Source of the DNA: Mucilaginibacter sp. UBA5151
GTDB lineage: Bacteria > Bacteroidota > Bacteroidia > Sphingobacteriales > Sphingobacteriaceae
DNA length: 64,000 nt
Direction of reading: 5' to 3'
Assembly (NCBI GenBank): GCA_002413785.1
Contig: DHXR01000028.1
Coordinates: 1-64,000, forward strand
Numbering within the stretch: position 1 is the stretch's first letter; the number at the start of each line of letters is the position of its first letter. Shown here piece by piece: positions 61,387 to 64,000 of the stretch. The notes beneath the pieces are model-generated. The model saw nothing but the letters and a program-made list of their open reading frames with translations, ran no database searches and was not told the origin of the DNA. Both the position numbers and the translations under genes were made by a program.

Positions 61387-61414
61387 AGACTCCGGCCTAT
61401 TTTGGTCGGGGTCT
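61387..61414 (+). terminator. Attenuator-like hairpin between rplL and rpoB
   Basis: AGACTCCGGCC pairs with GGTCGGGGTCT over 11 positions using two G-U pairs, with a six-base loop. No long T-run follows, so partial termination is likelier than a full stop, as known for the rplL-rpoB gap in E. coli. Confidence 0.65.
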
Positions 61415-61447
61415 ATTGCTGTTTATATTGATGAGATATGGGATAGA

Positions 61448-61542
61448 GTTTAGTGATTTGAGATTAGAGATTCGTTGCCCAATATTTTGGATGGCCTTGA
61501 AAATTTAATTCTCCTAATCTCTGATCTCCAATCTCTAATCTA
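61448..61542. repeat. Palindrome of 'GAGATTAGAGATT' words before rpoB
   Basis: GATTTGAGATTAGAGATT on the left is answered by AATCTCTGATCTCCAATCTC and TAATC on the right. It is an imperfect palindrome of the family at 7365 and 42572 and sits in the rpoB leader. Confidence 0.65.
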
Positions 61543-61589
61543 CCGAATACGTCTACATCAGTTTATTATTAAACTAAAATTATAATCCC

Positions 61590-64000
61590 TTGGCAAACAA
61601 AATTAATCAAAGAGTAAATTTTGCAACCAGCAGGAAAGTATTGGATTATCCAGATTTTCTTGACGTTCAGTTGCAATCTTTCCAGGAATTTTTTCAATTG
61701 GAAACAACCTCAGACAACCGCTATAAAGAAGGTTTGTTTAAAGTGTTTGCCGAAAATTTTCCTATCTCCGATTCAAGAAACATCTTCGTTTTAGAGTTTC
61801 TTGATTACTTTATTGATCCGCCACGTTACGATATACAGGAATGTATCGAACGCGGATTAACTTACAGTGTGCCTTTAAAAGCCAAGCTTCGCCTTTCATG
61901 TAATGATGAGGAGCACGAAGATTTTGAAACCATTGTGCAGGATGTATATCTGGGAACAATTCCCTATATGACGCCAAAAGGCACTTTTGTTATCAATGGC
62001 GCCGAGCGTGTAATTGTTTCACAGTTGCACCGTTCACCAGGTGTGTTTTTTGGCCAAAGCCGCCACACAAACGGTACAAAATTGTATTCGGCCCGTGTTA
62101 TCCCTTTTAAAGGATCGTGGATTGAATTTGCTACAGACGTTAACAACGTGATGTATGCTTATATTGACCGTAAAAAGAAATTCCCGGTAACTACCTTACT
62201 GCGTGCGATTGGTTATGATTCTGATAAAGATATATTGGAATTATTTGAACTGGCCGACGAAGTAAAAGTGAGCAAATCAGGTCTTAAAAAATTCATTGGC
62301 CGTAAGCTGGCCGCAAGGGTTTTAAAGAAATGGGTTGAAGACTTTGTGGATGAAGATACAGGTGAAGTTGTTTCTATTGACCGTAACGAGATCATCCTGG
62401 AGCGTGAAACTGTGCTTGAAGACGATCATATTGATATGATCATCGATGCAGGTGTTAAAACCATTATCCTTAACAAGGAAGATGCAGCTACCAGCGGTGA
62501 CTACACTATTATATACAATACCTTACAAAAAGATACTTCAAACTCAGAAAAAGAAGCGGTAGAGCACATCTATCGTCAATTACGTAACGCTGAACCGCCT
62601 GATGAGGAAACTGCGCGCGGTATCATCGACCGTTTATTCTTTTCTGATAAAAGATATGACCTGGGCGATGTGGGCCGTTACCGCATCAACCGTAAATTAA
62701 AACTTTCAACCTCTGATGAGACTAAGGTTTTAACCAAACAGGATATTATAGCGATCGTTAAATACCTGATCAAACTTATCAACTCAAAAGCTGAGGTGGA
62801 TGATATTGACCACTTATCAAACCGTCGTGTGCGTACCGTTGGTGAGCAGTTATATGCACAGTTTGGTGTTGGTTTGGCACGTATGGCACGTACCATCCGC
62901 GAGCGTATGAACATTCGTGATAACGAAGTGTTCACACCAACCGACCTGATCAACGCACGTACTTTATCCTCTGTAATAAACTCGTTTTTCGGCACAAACC
63001 AGCTATCACAGTTCATGGACCAAACCAACCCACTGGCAGAGATCACGCACAAGCGTCGTCTGTCAGCCTTAGGGCCCGGTGGTCTGTCACGTGAGCGTGC
63101 AGGTTTCGAAGTTCGTGACGTACACTATACCCACTATGGCCGTTTGTGTACTATTGAAACACCGGAAGGACCGAACATTGGTTTGATCTCTTCCCTTTGC
63201 GTACACGCAAAGATCAATAACTTAGGCTTTATTGAAACACCGTACAAACGTGTGGTTGATGGTAAAGTTCAGGTGAAAGAAGATGTTATTTACCTGTCGG
63301 CAGAAGATGAAGACGGTAAAACTATAGGCCAGGCAAACGCTCATTATGATGATAATGGTGTTTTTGCATTGCCAAAGGTTAAAGCGCGTTTTGAAGGTGA
63401 CTTCCCTATCATCGAGCCTGAAAGGCTGGATTTGATGGATATTGCCCCTAACCAGATTACTTCGATTGCGGCTTCGTTAATTCCGTTCCTGGAACATGAT
63501 GATGCTAACCGTGCATTGATGGGATCGAACATGCAACGCCAGGCAGTGCCGTTATTGCGCCCGGAAGCGCCGATTGTTGGTACCGGTTTGGAAGGCCGTG
63601 TGGCAAAAGATTCACGTACACTGATCAACGCCGAAGGCGATGGTGTAGTGGAGTATGTTGACGCCAACGAGATCCGCATCCGTTACGACCGTAATGAATT
63701 AGATCGTTTGATCTCTTTTGAAGGCGACTCGAAAAGCTATCGTTTAACCAAATTTAAGAAAACTAACCAGAGCACCACCATCAACTTAAAGCCGATTGTT
63801 AAAAAAGGCCAGCGTGTTGAAAAAGGGCAGGTGCTTTGCGAAGGATATGCTACCCAAAATGGTGAACTGGCCCTTGGCCGTAACCTGAAAGTGGCTTTCA
63901 TGCCTTGGCAGGGTTATAACTTTGAGGATGCGATTGTAATATCTGAGCGCGTTGTATCGCAGGATATATTTACTTCGCTTCACGTTGAAGAATTTGAACT
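61590..64000 (+). CDS. rpoB: RNA polymerase beta subunit (5' part, runs off the window)
   Basis: The first 803 codons of rpoB. It starts at TTG (61590) encoding 'ANKINQRVNFATSRKVLDYPDF', the usual Bacteroidota start, and no ATG is available before the conserved region. Visible are 'FVINGAERVIVSQLHRSPGVFF', the rifampicin-region 'FFGTNQLSQFMDQTNPLAEITHKRRLSALGPGGLSRERAGFEVRDVH' text, and 'ETPEGPNIGLI'. The frame is open to 64000 without a stop. Confidence 0.97.
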   Translation, partial: MANKINQRVNFATSRKVLDYPDFLDVQLQSFQEFFQLETTSDNRYKEGLFKVFAENFPISDSRNIFVLEFLDYFIDPPRYDIQECIERGLTYSVPLKAKLRLSCNDEEHEDFETIVQDVYLGTIPYMTPKGTFVINGAERVIVSQLHRSPGVFFGQSRHTNGTKLYSARVIPFKGSWIEFATDVNNVMYAYIDRKKKFPVTTLLRAIGYDSDKDILELFELADEVKVSKSGLKKFIGRKLAARVLKKWVEDFVDEDTGEVVSIDRNEIILERETVLEDDHIDMIIDAGVKTIILNKEDAATSGDYTIIYNTLQKDTSNSEKEAVEHIYRQLRNAEPPDEETARGIIDRLFFSDKRYDLGDVGRYRINRKLKLSTSDETKVLTKQDIIAIVKYLIKLINSKAEVDDIDHLSNRRVRTVGEQLYAQFGVGLARMARTIRERMNIRDNEVFTPTDLINARTLSSVINSFFGTNQLSQFMDQTNPLAEITHKRRLSALGPGGLSRERAGFEVRDVHYTHYGRLCTIETPEGPNIGLISSLCVHAKINNLGFIETPYKRVVDGKVQVKEDVIYLSAEDEDGKTIGQANAHYDDNGVFALPKVKARFEGDFPIIEPERLDLMDIAPNQITSIAASLIPFLEHDDANRALMGSNMQRQAVPLLRPEAPIVGTGLEGRVAKDSRTLINAEGDGVVEYVDANEIRIRYDRNELDRLISFEGDSKSYRLTKFKKTNQSTTINLKPIVKKGQRVEKGQVLCEGYATQNGELALGRNLKVAFMPWQGYNFEDAIVISERVVSQDIFTSLHVEEFE

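Noticed and set aside
62678..63052. Minus-strand frame of 124 residues opposite rpoB
   Set aside because: It lies wholly within rpoB and shows no protein family features; a mirror of strong codon bias on the other strand.

Overview
The window is a chromosomal segment of a Bacteroidota bacterium, most likely family Sphingobacteriaceae (Mucilaginibacter/Pedobacter-like). The evidence is: many promoters of the Bacteroidota form (TTG near -33, TAnnTTTG at -7); almost no Shine-Dalgarno sequences except at a few genes such as rpsU and hpf; a single-chain class II glycyl-tRNA synthetase; a fused aminolipid acyltransferase of the OlsF type; the gene order xerC-hpf-tRNA cluster-tuf-tRNA-Trp-secE-nusG-rplKAJL-rpoB; and gaps between genes packed with imperfect palindromes, a style I associate with this family. 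The genus is inferred, not proven.

Layout. 0-1 kb: a frameshifted AbiGi/DUF2971-like abortive-infection gene beside initiator tRNA-Met, which shares an interlocked divergent promoter with era. 1-8.3 kb: GTPases era and der, a four-helix-bundle (23S IVS-type, S23) gene enclosed by a 32-bp inverted repeat, a CtpA-type protease, murQ, a hypothetical gene and a Bax-inhibitor-1 membrane protein. 8.3-15.4 kb: a SAM-I riboswitch controlling metH, then metF, an outer-membrane barrel gene, and a second, diverged copy of the metF 3' end. 15.4-24.2 kb: M13 peptidase, valS, a hybrid histidine kinase, a 0.3-kb inverted-repeat-ended element, an HsdR_N nuclease-fold protein and holA. 24.3-36.9 kb: HigBA toxin-antitoxin, a decayed second toxin-antitoxin pair, an EVE protein, aldo/keto reductase, thioesterase, radC, a YncE-like propeller, glyS and dnaE. 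37-48 kb: a DPP-IV-like peptidase, repeats including a second copy of the 0.3-kb element, pheT, a coiled-coil gene, zapA, a probable 6S RNA, rny and olsF. 48-51.3 kb: helix-hairpin-helix protein, apt, a RAYT transposase stub and an acyl-CoA dehydrogenase. 51.3-53 kb: rpsU, xerC, hpf. 53-56 kb: a defence/toxin-antitoxin island (AbiEi, AbiEii, HNH protein, antitoxin plus PIN toxin) lying between two near-identical terminators. 56-64 kb: tRNA-Thr/Tyr/Gly/Thr, tuf, tRNA-Trp, secE, nusG, four ribosomal protein genes and the start of rpoB, which runs off the window.

Much of the core is translation and replication housekeeping: GTPases, three tRNA synthetases, DNA polymerase III alpha and delta, elongation factor Tu, ribosomal proteins and hibernation factor. 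MetH and MetF form one methionine/one-carbon pathway under SAM sensing. Accessory DNA sits next to tRNA genes or at the 3' ends of core genes.

The most unusual layer is repetitive. Nearly every gap holds an imperfect palindrome built from short degenerate direct repeats. Two such palindromes have entered the coding sequences of metH and valS in frame, one encloses the S23 gene, and a longer type with terminal inverted repeats and conserved mini-hairpins occurs twice. Whether the S23 protein, a RAYT enzyme or something else drives these elements cannot be settled from the sequence alone.
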